From Faucicola sp048551375 (lineage in GTDB: Bacteria; Pseudomonadota; Gammaproteobacteria; Pseudomonadales; Moraxellaceae): a stretch of DNA of 64,000 bases. The DNA is taken from the NCBI RefSeq assembly GCF_048551375.1, contig NZ_JBLYZJ010000005.1:62001-126000 (forward strand), given 5' to 3'. The first letter of the stretch is position 1. Each line of letters begins with the position of its first letter. Positions 43,317 through 52,653 of this stretch are shown here, in pieces. The notes below the pieces were generated by a model. It was not told where the DNA came from. It did no database searches and was given only the letters and a program-made list of their open reading frames with translations. Position numbers and translations under genes: made by a program.

Positions 43317-45122
43317 TTATGATTGGTTATCCACTTTTAATACAGCCAAAAACGCTTCTTGTGGAATCTCAACTCGTCCCACTTGTTTCATGCGTTTTTT
43401 ACCTTCTTTTTGTTTTGACAGCAGTTTTTTCTTACGAGATACGTCACCGCCATAACATTTTGCCAAGACGTCTTTTCGCATGGCTTTCACGGTACTACGA
43501 GCAATAATTTGGCTACCAATCGCCGCTTGAATCGCCACATCAAACATCTGACGTGGAATCAATTCTTTCATTTTTTCGACCAACTGATTACCACGATAGC
43601 GAGCTTGTTCGGCATGGCAAATCATCGCCAAGGCATCGACTTTTTCACCGTTAATTAGCACATCAACACGCACCAGTTTATCGGTTTCAAAACGCTCAAA
43701 GCTATAATCCAATGAGGCAAACCCACGAGAAACCGACTTCAAGCGGTCAAAAAAGTCCATCACCACTTCACCCATCGGAATATCAAAGGTGAGTTGCACT
43801 TGATTACCCATAAACTTCATATCGACCTGCATACCACGGCGTTCGATACACAAGGTCATCACGTTACCGAGATAGTCGGGTGGGACAAGGATATGACAGC
43901 GAGCAATCGGCTCTCGAAATTCATCAATCGTGCCGACATCTGGGAGCTTGGATGGATTGTCGATTTGGATGATGTCGCCATTGCGTTTTTTGATTTCATA
44001 AATCACCGTGGGAGCGGTGGTAATCAGGTCTAGGTCGTATTCTCGCTCAAGACGCTCTTGGATAATCTCCATGTGAAGCATCCCCAAGAAACCACAGCGA
44101 AAGCCAAAGCCCAACGCATCTGAGGTATCTGGCTCAAAGAAAAGAGCCGCATCATTGACTTGCAGTTTTTGTAGGGCTTCACGGAAGGCTTCAAAATCGC
44201 TCGAATCGACTGGGAACATCCCTGCATACACTTGCGGTTTGACTTTTTTGAAACCCGGAATACTATCGACATCAGGCGTTTTGGTATGGGTAATGGTATC
44301 ACCGACAGGTGCACCACCGATGTCTTTAATCCCTGCAATCACAAAGCCAACTTCACCTGCTTCTAAGATATTGGTTTCGAGTGACTTAGGGGTAAATACA
44401 CCAATCGAGGTCACAGGATGCGACATTTTGGTCGATTTGATATAGATTTTATCGTCTTTCTTTAATGTCCCTTGACGGACTCGCACCAGCGATACCACGC
44501 CAAGGTAATTATCAAACCAAGAGTCAATAATCAAGGCTTGCAGAGGTGCATCACGGTCGCCCACTGGGGCAGGGATTTTTTCCACAATCGCTTGCAACAA
44601 GTCATCCACGCCCACGCCTGTCTTAGCAGATACACGAGGGGCTTCCATCGCTTCGATACCGATGATGTCTTCGATTTCTTGAATCACACGCTCTGGGTCA
44701 ACTTGGGGTAAGTCGATTTTATTGAGAACAGGCAGCACTTCCAAACCTTGCTCAAGTGCGGTGTAGCAGTTGGCAACCGATTGGGCTTCAACACCTTGAG
44801 CGGCGTCAACGACCAGCAACGCCCCTTCACAGGCGGCAAGTGAACGTGACACTTCATACGAGAAGTCCACGTGCCCTGGCGTGTCAATAAAGTTAAATTG
44901 ATAACGCTCGCCATTGGGGTGATTGTAATACAAGGTCACCGACTGGGCTTTAATAGTAATGCCACGCTCACGCTCAATGTCCATCGAATCAAGGACTTGA
45001 GCCTGCATCTCACGAGCATCTAGCCCGCCACACATTTGGATAATGCGGTCAGCCAAGGTGGATTTACCGTGGTCAATATGGGCAATAATTGAAAAATTAC
45101 GAATATTTGCTAAAGCGGTCAC
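43317..45122 (-). CDS. lepA: Elongation factor 4 (LepA)
   Basis: A ribosomal GTPase implicated in back-translocation and 30S biogenesis. The 601-aa product carries G1 AHIDHGKSTL, G3 DTPGHVDFSYEV, G4 NKIDLPQ and G5 VSAKTGVG. Domains II, III and V are followed by the LepA-specific C-terminal domain with AIGSQIIARSTVKAMRKDVLAKCYGGDVSRKKKLL. Full length, with all motifs present. It starts the lepA-to-pdxJ block. Confidence 0.97.
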   Translation of the reverse strand: MTALANIRNFSIIAHIDHGKSTLADRIIQMCGGLDAREMQAQVLDSMDIERERGITIKAQSVTLYYNHPNGERYQFNFIDTPGHVDFSYEVSRSLAACEGALLVVDAAQGVEAQSVANCYTALEQGLEVLPVLNKIDLPQVDPERVIQEIEDIIGIEAMEAPRVSAKTGVGVDDLLQAIVEKIPAPVGDRDAPLQALIIDSWFDNYLGVVSLVRVRQGTLKKDDKIYIKSTKMSHPVTSIGVFTPKSLETNILEAGEVGFVIAGIKDIGGAPVGDTITHTKTPDVDSIPGFKKVKPQVYAGMFPVDSSDFEAFREALQKLQVNDAALFFEPDTSDALGFGFRCGFLGMLHMEIIQERLEREYDLDLITTAPTVIYEIKKRNGDIIQIDNPSKLPDVGTIDEFREPIARCHILVPPDYLGNVMTLCIERRGMQVDMKFMGNQVQLTFDIPMGEVVMDFFDRLKSVSRGFASLDYSFERFETDKLVRVDVLINGEKVDALAMICHAEQARYRGNQLVEKMKELIPRQMFDVAIQAAIGSQIIARSTVKAMRKDVLAKCYGGDVSRKKKLLSKQKEGKKRMKQVGRVEIPQEAFLAVLKVDNQS

Positions 45123-45313
45123 GTTTACCTACTACCTAAAATCAGCCAAAATTATTTTACGCAAAATAGGTTTATTGTACCGCATTTTTTGGGAATTACC
45201 TAATTTTTGGGTATGTTTCAATCCACCTCTACAACGTAAATTGCAAACGAATTAGAAGAAGTTTCAACCATTTAGGGGATTTAGGGCGTATCCCTAATAA
45301 ACCGCCATAACTA

Positions 45314-45658
45314 TTAGGCTTTTTTGACCACACTGGATTTCAGCTTCATCGCCCCAAAACCATCAATTTTACAATCAATATCATGGTCGTCTGGGGCATC
45401 ATGTAACAGACGGATGGATTTGACTTTTGTACCGACTTTAATTGGGGTGGATGAGCCTTTAACCTTCAAATCCTTGATTACGGTGACGCTATCACCATCT
45501 TGCAAAATATTACCCACAGCATCTTTGATGACTGCTTGCGTGTCGCTTTCAGCCGTATCGCCTGCTTGCCATTCATGGCTACACATGGGGCAAATCAGCA
45601 GGTCGCCATCTTGATAAGTAAAGACTTCGCCACATTTTGGGCAAGGAGGTAGGCTCAT
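45314..45658 (-). CDS. yjdM: YjdM/PhnA-type zinc-ribbon protein
   Basis: A small cytoplasmic protein formerly called PhnA, of unclear biochemical role. The 114-aa product has an N-terminal zinc ribbon (CPKCGEVFTYQDGDLLICPMC, split here as two CxxC pairs) and a C-terminal SH3-like domain with DGDSVTVIKDLKVKGSS and the typical ending GFGAMKLKSSVVKK. It is a single gene; no phosphonate genes adjoin it. Confidence 0.92.
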   Translation of the reverse strand: MSLPPCPKCGEVFTYQDGDLLICPMCSHEWQAGDTAESDTQAVIKDAVGNILQDGDSVTVIKDLKVKGSSTPIKVGTKVKSIRLLHDAPDDHDIDCKIDGFGAMKLKSSVVKKA

Positions 45659-45877
45659 GGTTATTTCCTAATCATTGATAACAGTCTAAATAATCGACCT
45701 ATTATACACCATCAACCATTGGCAATGTTTTAAAAACTGTAGCAAAAACCGTGAATATTGGCTGATTGAAGGGGTTAAAGTTGCAGATTTTGCCCAACTG
45801 TGTAAGACTAAAAGCCCCTCAAGCGACAAGTATTTATATATCAAAATATATTTCTACCCAATCAACAAGGCAAACTT

Positions 45878-46573
45878 ATGACGATTTTTACCCATTTTGA
45901 ACTAACAGGCACTGATGCCGAAAAATTTTTGCAAGGTCAAATCACTGCCAATATGCAGAAAATTACTGACCAATACCAAGCTACCGCCATTAGTAATCTC
46001 AAGGGGCGTGTCGAATTTGGGCTTTGGCTGAATAAAACCGTTGATGGCTTTAGCATCGTATTAGCCAATGAACTTGCTGATAGCTTTGCCAAACATGTCA
46101 AAAAATATGGGGCTTTTTCCAAAATCAGCCTATCTGAAGCCCAACCCATTTTTGCAGTGGTGGAAAATGGCGAACCCACTTTTTCTTTCACAGCCACTGC
46201 CGATGACCCCAATTGGCAAACCTTGAGCATCGCACAAGGCAATTATTGGATAACCCAAGCCGCCCAAGGGCTATTCCAACCACAAGAATTACGCCTGCAT
46301 CAGCGTGGCGGTGTGGATTATGATAAAGGCTGTTATTTGGGACAAGAAATTATCGCCCGTCTTTGGTTTAAAGCCAGTCCGAAGGCGTGGCTACACCGTG
46401 TAGCGTACCAACACGAGGGCGATTTAACCGATAAAATCCAAGTAGTGAATCAAATCCAAACTGACAATGGTTTTGAAGCCTTGGTGGTGGCTCGCCCAGA
46501 GGAAATACAACAAGCCAATTTGACGGTGTTGGCATTACCTGATGCGTTGCAACAACCTGTTGCAAGAGTATAA
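45878..46573 (+). CDS. ygfZ: tRNA-modifying/Fe-S repair protein YgfZ
   Basis: A folate-dependent protein of the GcvT-like superfamily needed for maturation or repair of some Fe-S enzymes and for tRNA thiolation. The 231-aa product has the diagnostic C-terminal KGCYLGQEIIARL, with the conserved Cys. The N-terminal half runs LTGTDAEKFLQGQITANM and NLKGRVEFGLWL. It is shorter than E. coli YgfZ (about 326 aa), as the C-terminal barrel seems reduced. It stands alone on the plus strand. Confidence 0.9.
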   Translation: MTIFTHFELTGTDAEKFLQGQITANMQKITDQYQATAISNLKGRVEFGLWLNKTVDGFSIVLANELADSFAKHVKKYGAFSKISLSEAQPIFAVVENGEPTFSFTATADDPNWQTLSIAQGNYWITQAAQGLFQPQELRLHQRGGVDYDKGCYLGQEIIARLWFKASPKAWLHRVAYQHEGDLTDKIQVVNQIQTDNGFEALVVARPEEIQQANLTVLALPDALQQPVARV

Positions 46574-46656
46574 GGCTGTTTTTATTTAGCATTTTGTGGC
46601 GTATAGCATGGGGAGTGCTGACGCCCTGTTTAAAAGTCTTAAAATCAAAATTTACA

Positions 46657-47250
46657 TTACATTGATGTTAAAAAAGCCAACATGAACCATAACATACCCC
46701 CTGCCATCACGCCTGCCAACACATCATCAATCAAAATGCCGAATCCGCCACTGACATTTTTATCCACCCATTTAATCGGAAAGGGTTTAATGATGTCAAA
46801 AAATCGGAATAGTATAAACGCCAAAATTAGCATATAAATAATCACTTGTTGTTTACAACTCATTAAATCATTCCCATCGACACAAGGTATCTTAAATAAA
46901 GGAATAACCCAAACTATTGGCAACAGCGTAATCCACATCCCCACCCATTCATCCCATACGATATGCGGGTCGTCATGTACATTCATCAAGTCAGACGTTT
47001 TACCACAAATATAACTACCGACTAGACAGCCCAAAATAATGACTACCAAAAATCCCAAAAAACCCAGCATCATAAGTGGTATAGCGACAATCAAACCGCC
47101 AACCGTTCCCCATGTACCGGGGGCTTTTTTGGGTAAACCACTACCCAGTCCAATGCCGAGCCAATAAATCAGCTTTTCCCAAGCGGTGGCGGTTGGTGGG
47201 CAGGGTGGACAAAGATTGGCTTTGCGGATATCAGGTTTATGGTTGGTCAT
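46657..47250 (-). CDS. pgpA: Phosphatidylglycerophosphatase A
   Basis: An inner-membrane phosphatase making phosphatidylglycerol. The 197-aa product contains GIGLGSGLPKKAPGTWGTVGGL, the acidic VWDEWVGMW and the C-terminal DIIKPFPIKWVDKNVSGGFGILIDDVLAGVMAG, all characteristic. Four membrane segments are expected. Its start overlaps the end of an unknown secreted-protein gene by 14 bp. The usual direct neighbour, thiL, is one gene further upstream. Confidence 0.95.
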   Translation of the reverse strand: MTNHKPDIRKANLCPPCPPTATAWEKLIYWLGIGLGSGLPKKAPGTWGTVGGLIVAIPLMMLGFLGFLVVIILGCLVGSYICGKTSDLMNVHDDPHIVWDEWVGMWITLLPIVWVIPLFKIPCVDGNDLMSCKQQVIIYMLILAFILFRFFDIIKPFPIKWVDKNVSGGFGILIDDVLAGVMAGGMLWFMLAFLTSM

Positions 47251-47962
47251 GTGGGTTTACTATGTAATAAAGTTGTTCATCTAGCTGTTTACCCACATCA
47301 TCGATATCTTTAATATCAACTAACTTGAGTAGTGTTTTTTTTGGTAAATTGTACCAAGTGGTTTTGAATTTTTGAGTATCGTCATCAGGGTTGGTGTTTA
47401 AGTTTTTTTGATAACGGTATCTTTGGTTCAAAAAATTGACACTATGAGTTGATTGAACAAGTGGTCCAGCATTATCAGACGAATCATAACCAATTAAGTA
47501 AAAATCTTTTTTATCATTTAATTGACGGTAATCAAAGGTATAACTCCAAGAACCATATCGTCCATGCGTATAGTCAATAACAAGTTTATTTGCTTTACTT
47601 TCTACGGTTAAGTCTGGGGGAAAATAGACACCGCCCCACTCATTTTCTGAGGCAAAGATTGCTTTGTTTTCTAATATTTTCTCATAGCCGTTGGGTGTTT
47701 TGAACAGTACAATAATACCACGACGATTACGGTCTATCGGCTTATTTTCAGTTGTCTCATCATTAACCCACCCAGCTTTTTGCGTGTCTTTAATTATCAG
47801 CACACAATCGGTTTGACCGTCTTTATTGAAATCACCTTTGCAATCATGCTCAGTGAGATGAAAACCCTTTGGTATAAATCGTTGAAACTGTGCAGTATTG
47901 TCTTTGGCAAAACTGGCATGACTTACCAGTAACAATGCTGAAAGTAGAATCGTTTTTTTCAT
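47237..47962 (-). CDS. Hypothetical secreted protein inserted between thiL and pgpA
   Basis: Not recognised. The 241-aa product has a clear signal peptide (MKKTILLSALLLVSHASFA). The mature domain starts with an EF-hand-like or FG-GAP-like calcium loop (DFNKDGQTDC) and is rich in Tyr and Asp. Two cysteines (HDCKG, TDCVL) are close enough for a disulphide. The pattern of an N-DG-D-C loop followed by beta-strands (VLIIKDT, IIVLFKT, LVIDYTHGRYGSW) resembles small periplasmic beta-propeller-repeat proteins. It overlaps pgpA by 14 bp and lies 9 bp after thiL, so it is translated as part of that operon. Confidence 0.7.
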   Translation of the reverse strand: MKKTILLSALLLVSHASFAKDNTAQFQRFIPKGFHLTEHDCKGDFNKDGQTDCVLIIKDTQKAGWVNDETTENKPIDRNRRGIIVLFKTPNGYEKILENKAIFASENEWGGVYFPPDLTVESKANKLVIDYTHGRYGSWSYTFDYRQLNDKKDFYLIGYDSSDNAGPLVQSTHSVNFLNQRYRYQKNLNTNPDDDTQKFKTTWYNLPKKTLLKLVDIKDIDDVGKQLDEQLYYIVNPHDQP

Positions 47963-47971
47963 ATCAACACC

Positions 47972-48946
47972 TCAAAAATGTTGCCAACCATTAATATCAA
48001 AATCAACCATTTCACCATCATACAATAACGCCAAACCTTTGTCTGTCACGATTTCACCAATAGCAAAGATTTCATTCGGATAACGCTGATTAAACCGTTC
48101 AAAGTTGTCTTTGGATAAAGTAAAACATAACTGATAATCATCCCCGCCATTCATTTGATGTTGCCATTTCTCAAGATTTGGTAAATTTTGCAAAATTGGA
48201 TGCGTTGGGATTTTATCTAAATAAACTTTTGCTCCCACACTACTTGCCTGCAACATATGCCCCAAATCCTGCCCCAAACCGTCCGAAATATCTATCATAC
48301 TGTTAGCAAAACCACGCAGTTTTTGCCCCAAGGCGACTTGTGGCTGGGGTAAATCAAGAGATTGTTGTAAAAGTACGTTTTGTAAGGGCGTATTCAATAC
48401 GCCCCTACTTTCTGATTCTTCTTGTGCAAAAATTTGTTGTAACGCAAAACTGGCATTGCCAATATCACCACTCACGCAAATCACATCACCGACCTTTGCC
48501 CCACTTCTTAAAATAGCTTGCCCTTGTGGTACAAATCCCAATGCCGTCACAGAAATGGTTAAAACTTCTGACCCTGTGGTATCACCACCAATCAACTCAA
48601 CCCCAAACGGCTGACAGCAATCGGCAATGCCTTGAGCAAATTTACTCAACCAATCATCATTAGCGAGGGGCTTTGGTAGGCTGATACCGAGCAAAATCGC
48701 ATAGGGGGTTGCCCCCATACTGGCAAGGTCGGACAGGTTGACGGCTACGGATTTATAGCCAATGGCATAGGCGGAAGTGGATAACGGAAAATGTCGCCCT
48801 GCCACTAGCACATCGACACAGCTAATGAGTTCGGCATTGAGCGGAATACGGCTCACGGCACAGTCATCGCCTATCCCTGTTTTGGTCATAGGATGGCGTG
48901 CGGTGGCATTTTTGAAATGTTGATAGATGAGGGAAAATTCGGACAT
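47972..48946 (-). CDS. thiL: Thiamine-monophosphate kinase, with an in-frame palindromic insert
   Basis: Phosphorylates thiamine monophosphate to the active diphosphate. The 324-aa product carries the Mg/ATP-binding TGIGDDCAV, DVLVAGRHFPLSTSAYAIGYKSVAVNLSDLASMGATP, GGDTTGS and MIDISDGLGQDLGHML. Residues about 180-188 (SRGVLNTPL) are encoded by a 27-bp palindrome (48382-48408) that is otherwise seen between genes in this window. It falls in a loop between conserved blocks whose length varies in the family, so the enzyme is probably active. nusB and ribH precede it in the usual order. Confidence 0.93.
   Translation of the reverse strand: MSEFSLIYQHFKNATARHPMTKTGIGDDCAVSRIPLNAELISCVDVLVAGRHFPLSTSAYAIGYKSVAVNLSDLASMGATPYAILLGISLPKPLANDDWLSKFAQGIADCCQPFGVELIGGDTTGSEVLTISVTALGFVPQGQAILRSGAKVGDVICVSGDIGNASFALQQIFAQEESESRGVLNTPLQNVLLQQSLDLPQPQVALGQKLRGFANSMIDISDGLGQDLGHMLQASSVGAKVYLDKIPTHPILQNLPNLEKWQHQMNGGDDYQLCFTLSKDNFERFNQRYPNEIFAIGEIVTDKGLALLYDGEMVDFDINGWQHF
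48382..48408. repeat. Family A core palindrome inside thiL
   Basis: GTAAGGGCGTATTCAATACGCCCC plus TAC lies in frame within thiL. Sequence and flanking T-rich start (TTTTGTAAGGGCG) match the intergenic core copies, for example at 22556-22580. Confidence 0.85.
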
Positions 48947-49063
48947 ATTGATAAAAGTAGGTAAGGTGCGTCATACGCACCAACATTATAGACAGATACT
49001 TGCCAAAAAGGTTTGGAAAAAGGTATTAATAAAAAGGTACGTAAAACGCACCTTACTACATCA
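48947..49063. repeat. GGTGCGT/ACGCACC palindrome pair between nusB and thiL
   Basis: GTAAGGTGCGTCATACGCACC near 48960 and GGTACGTAAAACGCACCTTAC near 49036 face each other across 55 bp, forming an inverted pair. The unit near 22730-22750 is related. The nusB-thiL transcript would carry this fold. Confidence 0.55.
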
Positions 49064-49582
49064 TTAATCCGCTGATGGCTCTATGGCTACTGGTACAGTT
49101 TCCGCCTTTTTGGCATCCGCTTGCACTTCTGGCTGACGCACGTCTTTGGCAATTTTATCCATCACCACATGAATCAACTTATGCCCATCAACCGAACCAA
49201 AATGCGTGTTGAGTTGCAATGCCTCATCCAGCACCACTTTATAAGGCACTTGAAAACTATTTTTCATCTCGTACGTTCCGACCAACAGCACGGCTTGCTC
49301 AACTTTATCAAGGCGAGTCCAAGGGCGGTCAAGGAGTGTTTCAAGGTACGCAATCAACTCATCACTTTGGGCGATGATTTTACTAATCAACTCATGGTAA
49401 TAGCCCAAATGCACGGTGTGCATGGCATTTTCGGCACGAGTATGGGCTTCGATTTCATGGCTCGGATTGCCTGTCAACAGCCATTCATACAAGCCCTGCA
49501 CCGCAAAACGGCGAGCTTTACGAATCGCCGTGAGCGAGGTTTTATAATTAATGGCATTGTCGGTATTTGTTAAATCTGTCAT
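49064..49582 (-). CDS. nusB: Transcription antitermination factor NusB
   Basis: Binds BoxA with NusE in rRNA antitermination complexes. The 172-aa product begins with a 17-residue extension, then RKARRFAVQGLYEWLLTG, the typical first helix. ELIAYLETLLDRPWTRLDKVEQAVLLVGTYEMKN and VPYKVVLDEALQLNTHFGSVDGHKLIHVVMDKIAKDVR form the conserved helical bundle. The last 20 residues are Ala/Glu-rich and unconserved. It lies between ribH and thiL, a standard order. Confidence 0.95.
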   Translation of the reverse strand: MTDLTNTDNAINYKTSLTAIRKARRFAVQGLYEWLLTGNPSHEIEAHTRAENAMHTVHLGYYHELISKIIAQSDELIAYLETLLDRPWTRLDKVEQAVLLVGTYEMKNSFQVPYKVVLDEALQLNTHFGSVDGHKLIHVVMDKIAKDVRQPEVQADAKKAETVPVAIEPSAD

Positions 49583-49591
49583 GCGATTGCC

Positions 49592-50116
49592 TTATTCGTC
49601 ATCCATTTGAGCGTCAATTTGACCCAATACATTAATCATCTCAAGAGCAACCATCGCCGCCTCAGAGCCTTTATTGCCTGCTTTTGTGCCAGAGCGTTCA
49701 ATGGCTTGCTCAATGCTGTCGGTGGTCAAAATCGCATTCACCACAGGTACATCATAATCCAAGCCAATCGCCCCCAAACCTTTGGCAGACTCGCCTGCGA
49801 CAAAGTCAAAGTGTGGCGTACTACCACGAATCACCGCACCTAGACCGATGATGGCATCGTATTGGTTGGTTTGTGCCATGCGAGCCACTGCCAATGGCAT
49901 TTCCCAAGCTCCGGGAACACGCACGACCGTGATATTTTTGCCCGCCACGCCATGACGAATCAACGTGTCAATCGCCCCATCGACAAGGCTTTCGACCACA
50001 AAGCTGTTAAAACGTCCGACCACCATGCCAATGCGTGCATGGGCGTTGGTGTGAAGCTCACCATTGATGTGTTGTACTTGTGCTAGTTCTGCTTGTACGT
50101 TTGCCATAACATTCAC
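49592..50116 (-). CDS. ribH: 6,7-dimethyl-8-ribityllumazine synthase
   Basis: The penultimate enzyme of riboflavin synthesis, forming a pentamer or icosahedral capsid. The 174-aa product contains VVGRFNSFVVESLVDGAID, RVPGAWEMPLAV, AIIGLGAVIRGSTPHFDFVAGESAKGL (catalytic His in TPHFD) and the C-terminal RSGTKAGNKGSEAAMVALEM. ATG at 50107 (MANVQAELAQ) has a well-placed AGGTG and may be the true start. It leads the ribH-nusB-thiL run. Confidence 0.95.
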   Translation of the reverse strand: MNVMANVQAELAQVQHINGELHTNAHARIGMVVGRFNSFVVESLVDGAIDTLIRHGVAGKNITVVRVPGAWEMPLAVARMAQTNQYDAIIGLGAVIRGSTPHFDFVAGESAKGLGAIGLDYDVPVVNAILTTDSIEQAIERSGTKAGNKGSEAAMVALEMINVLGQIDAQMDDE

Positions 50117-50214
50117 CTGTTTAATATCAAATTAATATCAAAAAATTAGAAAAAGTTGCCGTATCATAGCATTTTTTGGGTCAAAATTTTAGTGTTATTT
50201 GGTCAATCAAACCC

Positions 50215-51645
50215 TTAATGGTCGGCAGGGCTACCGCCTTGGGCGATTATCCAATTTTGCAAAGCGGTGGTTTTGGCATCCAATAACGCTTTATCCCCTT
50301 TACTTTCGACATTGAGGCGAATCAACGGCTCGGTATTTGACGCTCGTACATTAAACCGCCAATTGGGGAAATTTACTGATAAACCATCTAGTTTATCAAC
50401 ACTGGCGGTTTGGTCGTCAAACTGGCGATATTCGCTCTCTAACTTTGCCAACACCTCTGGGGCGGTGATACCTGTGAGTTTAAAGTTAATTTCGCCCGAA
50501 ATCGGATAGGCTTCAATCATTTCATCGACCAGTTTTGACAGGCTTTTACCTGATTTTGATAGCAATTCAATGACCAATAACCACGGAATCATACCACTAT
50601 CGCAATAGTTAAAATCACGGAAATAATGGTGAGCCGACATCTCGCCACCATACACAGCATTGGATTCTCGCATCACTTGCTTGATAAAAGAATGCCCAGA
50701 CTTACTAATCACTGCCTTGCCCTTGGCTTGGGCAATCACGGCTTCGGTGTTTAAAATATTGCGTGGGTCATAGACGATGCTTGCCCCCTGCTCTTTATCA
50801 AGAAACGCTTTGGCAAGTACGCCCACGACATACGTTCCCTCAAGAAAACGGGCGTTTTCATCAAAGAAAAAACAACGGTCAAAATCACCGTCAAAGGCAA
50901 TCGCCAAATCCGCTTTTTCTGCCACCACTTTATCAGCGGTGACGGTACGATTGGCAATAATCATCGGATTGGGGATACCATTGGGGAAACTGCCGTCTGG
51001 TTCGTGGTTGATTTTGATAAAGTTAATCGGAGCATTGGCAGATTGAAAGCGTTGCTCAATCAAATCAATGGTCGTCCCTGCACTGCCGTTACCGCAATTT
51101 ACCACGACATTTAGGGGCTTGAGACTTGCCACATCAATATAACTCATCAAATGGTCGATATAGGCGGTTTTGTCTTCTTTGAACGTGTATTCGCCCTTGT
51201 TAGCAACGGTTTTGAAGTCGCCTTGTTCAGCGATTTTTTGGATATCGGCAAGCCCAGTATCAGCACTGATGGGCTTGGAGTTTTCACGCACCAGTTTTAA
51301 GCCGTTGTAATTAATCGGATTATGACTGGCTGTGACTTCAATGCCACCGATGGCATCATAATGACTGGTGGCAAAATACACTTCTTCTGTGCCTGTCATA
51401 CCCAAGTCAATCACATCCGTGCCTGCGTCCAAAATGCCTTCGATAGTGGCTTTTTTCAATGATTCGCTTGATGGGCGGATATCACAACCAATCACAATGG
51501 CTTTTTTATCTGCGTTGGGGTTCAAAAATTCGGCAAAGGCTCGTCCAATACGGTAGGCGATGGCTTCGTCAAGGTTTACGCCAAGTTCGCCACGGATGTC
51601 GTAGGCTTTGAAAGATGAAATAGTGATGGGTTGGAAGATGCTCAT
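50215..51645 (-). CDS. Phosphomannomutase/phosphoglucomutase (AlgC/ManB type)
   Basis: Interconverts hexose 1- and 6-phosphates for LPS and polysaccharide sugars. The start at 51645 (MSIFQPITISSFKAYDIRGELG) is preferred; the open frame upstream is unconserved. The 476-aa product carries the four alpha-D-phosphohexomutase signatures: FKAYDIRG, the phosphoserine loop VEVTASHNPINYNG (here IEVTASHNP), the Mg loop DFDGDFDRC (here IAFDGDFDRCFF), the sugar loop GGEMSAHHYFRDF, and the phosphate-binding RASNTEPLIRLNVE. Specific substrate (mannose or glucose) is not resolved. Confidence 0.93.
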   Translation of the reverse strand: MSIFQPITISSFKAYDIRGELGVNLDEAIAYRIGRAFAEFLNPNADKKAIVIGCDIRPSSESLKKATIEGILDAGTDVIDLGMTGTEEVYFATSHYDAIGGIEVTASHNPINYNGLKLVRENSKPISADTGLADIQKIAEQGDFKTVANKGEYTFKEDKTAYIDHLMSYIDVASLKPLNVVVNCGNGSAGTTIDLIEQRFQSANAPINFIKINHEPDGSFPNGIPNPMIIANRTVTADKVVAEKADLAIAFDGDFDRCFFFDENARFLEGTYVVGVLAKAFLDKEQGASIVYDPRNILNTEAVIAQAKGKAVISKSGHSFIKQVMRESNAVYGGEMSAHHYFRDFNYCDSGMIPWLLVIELLSKSGKSLSKLVDEMIEAYPISGEINFKLTGITAPEVLAKLESEYRQFDDQTASVDKLDGLSVNFPNWRFNVRASNTEPLIRLNVESKGDKALLDAKTTALQNWIIAQGGSPADH

Positions 51646-51813
51646 TTTATTATCCGTCTTAATCTTGGGTGTTAATAAATATACTTTATGCGTTGAGTAT
51701 AGCATGAAATCATATTTGTTATGATGGTGTTATTCAAGGCACATTCATCATTACGAAGCCTATTTGCTCCCACAGTTTGCTATAATACAATAATTTTAGC
51801 CTTCGCATTTTTT

Positions 51814-52563
51814 ATGACACAACTTTCAAATACTCGCTCTAGTTCATTGAAAAACAACCTTACATTTTCTGATATTTTCATATTATCGGTCATATTTTTT
51901 GCCTACCCAATTATTAGCTCAAGTTATGCTTTTTTTACTTCTGTTTTGTCTAACGAAGGACTGGGAGAGGTTGCTCGTTTTGACAGCCAAAGTACCTATT
52001 TAGCGATTGTTATTGAGCTAATAACCTTAGCCATTGCTTTTGGCTACCTTCGTTATCGAAAATTCAATTATAAATCTCTGCCAATTTATCTTGATATCAA
52101 AGTACCATTACAAATGATACTATTAGTTATTGGTGCTGGGTTGGTAGCAGATTTACTACAATACTTTGAGTATTGGTATTTATGGATAAATGAGCCTGAC
52201 TTGACCTCGAACCCGACATTACTGGAGCAATCTAACACTATGATTGATGACCATTCCAATCTATCTGTTAGCTTTGCTATTTTATCGCTGTTGAATGGTT
52301 TTTATGAAGAAATATTTTTCATGGGGCTAGTTTTTGCTGTTTCACGAGATAAACTTACCTTAGCGATAGCCTATAGCTTAGTAATTCGTTTTTTATTTCA
52401 TACTTACCAAGGATTGTTTTCAGCTGTTATTATTTTATCCTTAGGTATTGTGTTTCTAATCGCTCGAAAATACCTCAAAAATCTCGTACCTTTTTTCTTA
52501 GCACATGCCATTTTTGATATGTTTGGTATGGGATTACTCATTCATTTTATGAATTATCAGTAG
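51814..52563 (+). CDS. CPBP family intramembrane protease-like protein
   Basis: A polytopic membrane protein (about seven helices in 249 aa from ATG 51814; the frame is open from 51721) of the CPBP/Abi family, which includes CAAX-processing-like glutamic proteases. Motif 1 normally reads EExxxR; here it is YEEIFFMG, so the Glu pair is present but the Arg is replaced by Met. Motif 2 (RFLFHTYQG) and motif 3 (FLAHAIFDMFG) keep their histidines. It may be a divergent enzyme or an inactive relative. It stands alone; some family members protect against self-made bacteriocins, but nothing of that kind is nearby. Confidence 0.78.
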   Translation: MTQLSNTRSSSLKNNLTFSDIFILSVIFFAYPIISSSYAFFTSVLSNEGLGEVARFDSQSTYLAIVIELITLAIAFGYLRYRKFNYKSLPIYLDIKVPLQMILLVIGAGLVADLLQYFEYWYLWINEPDLTSNPTLLEQSNTMIDDHSNLSVSFAILSLLNGFYEEIFFMGLVFAVSRDKLTLAIAYSLVIRFLFHTYQGLFSAVIILSLGIVFLIARKYLKNLVPFFLAHAIFDMFGMGLLIHFMNYQ

Positions 52564-52653
52564 TTTTTAGAATATACTGCATCATTTCTCGATGATGCTA
52601 TAGTTCGTATATTTCCATTATACTAAACCAATCATTTTTTATTCGAGCATCTT

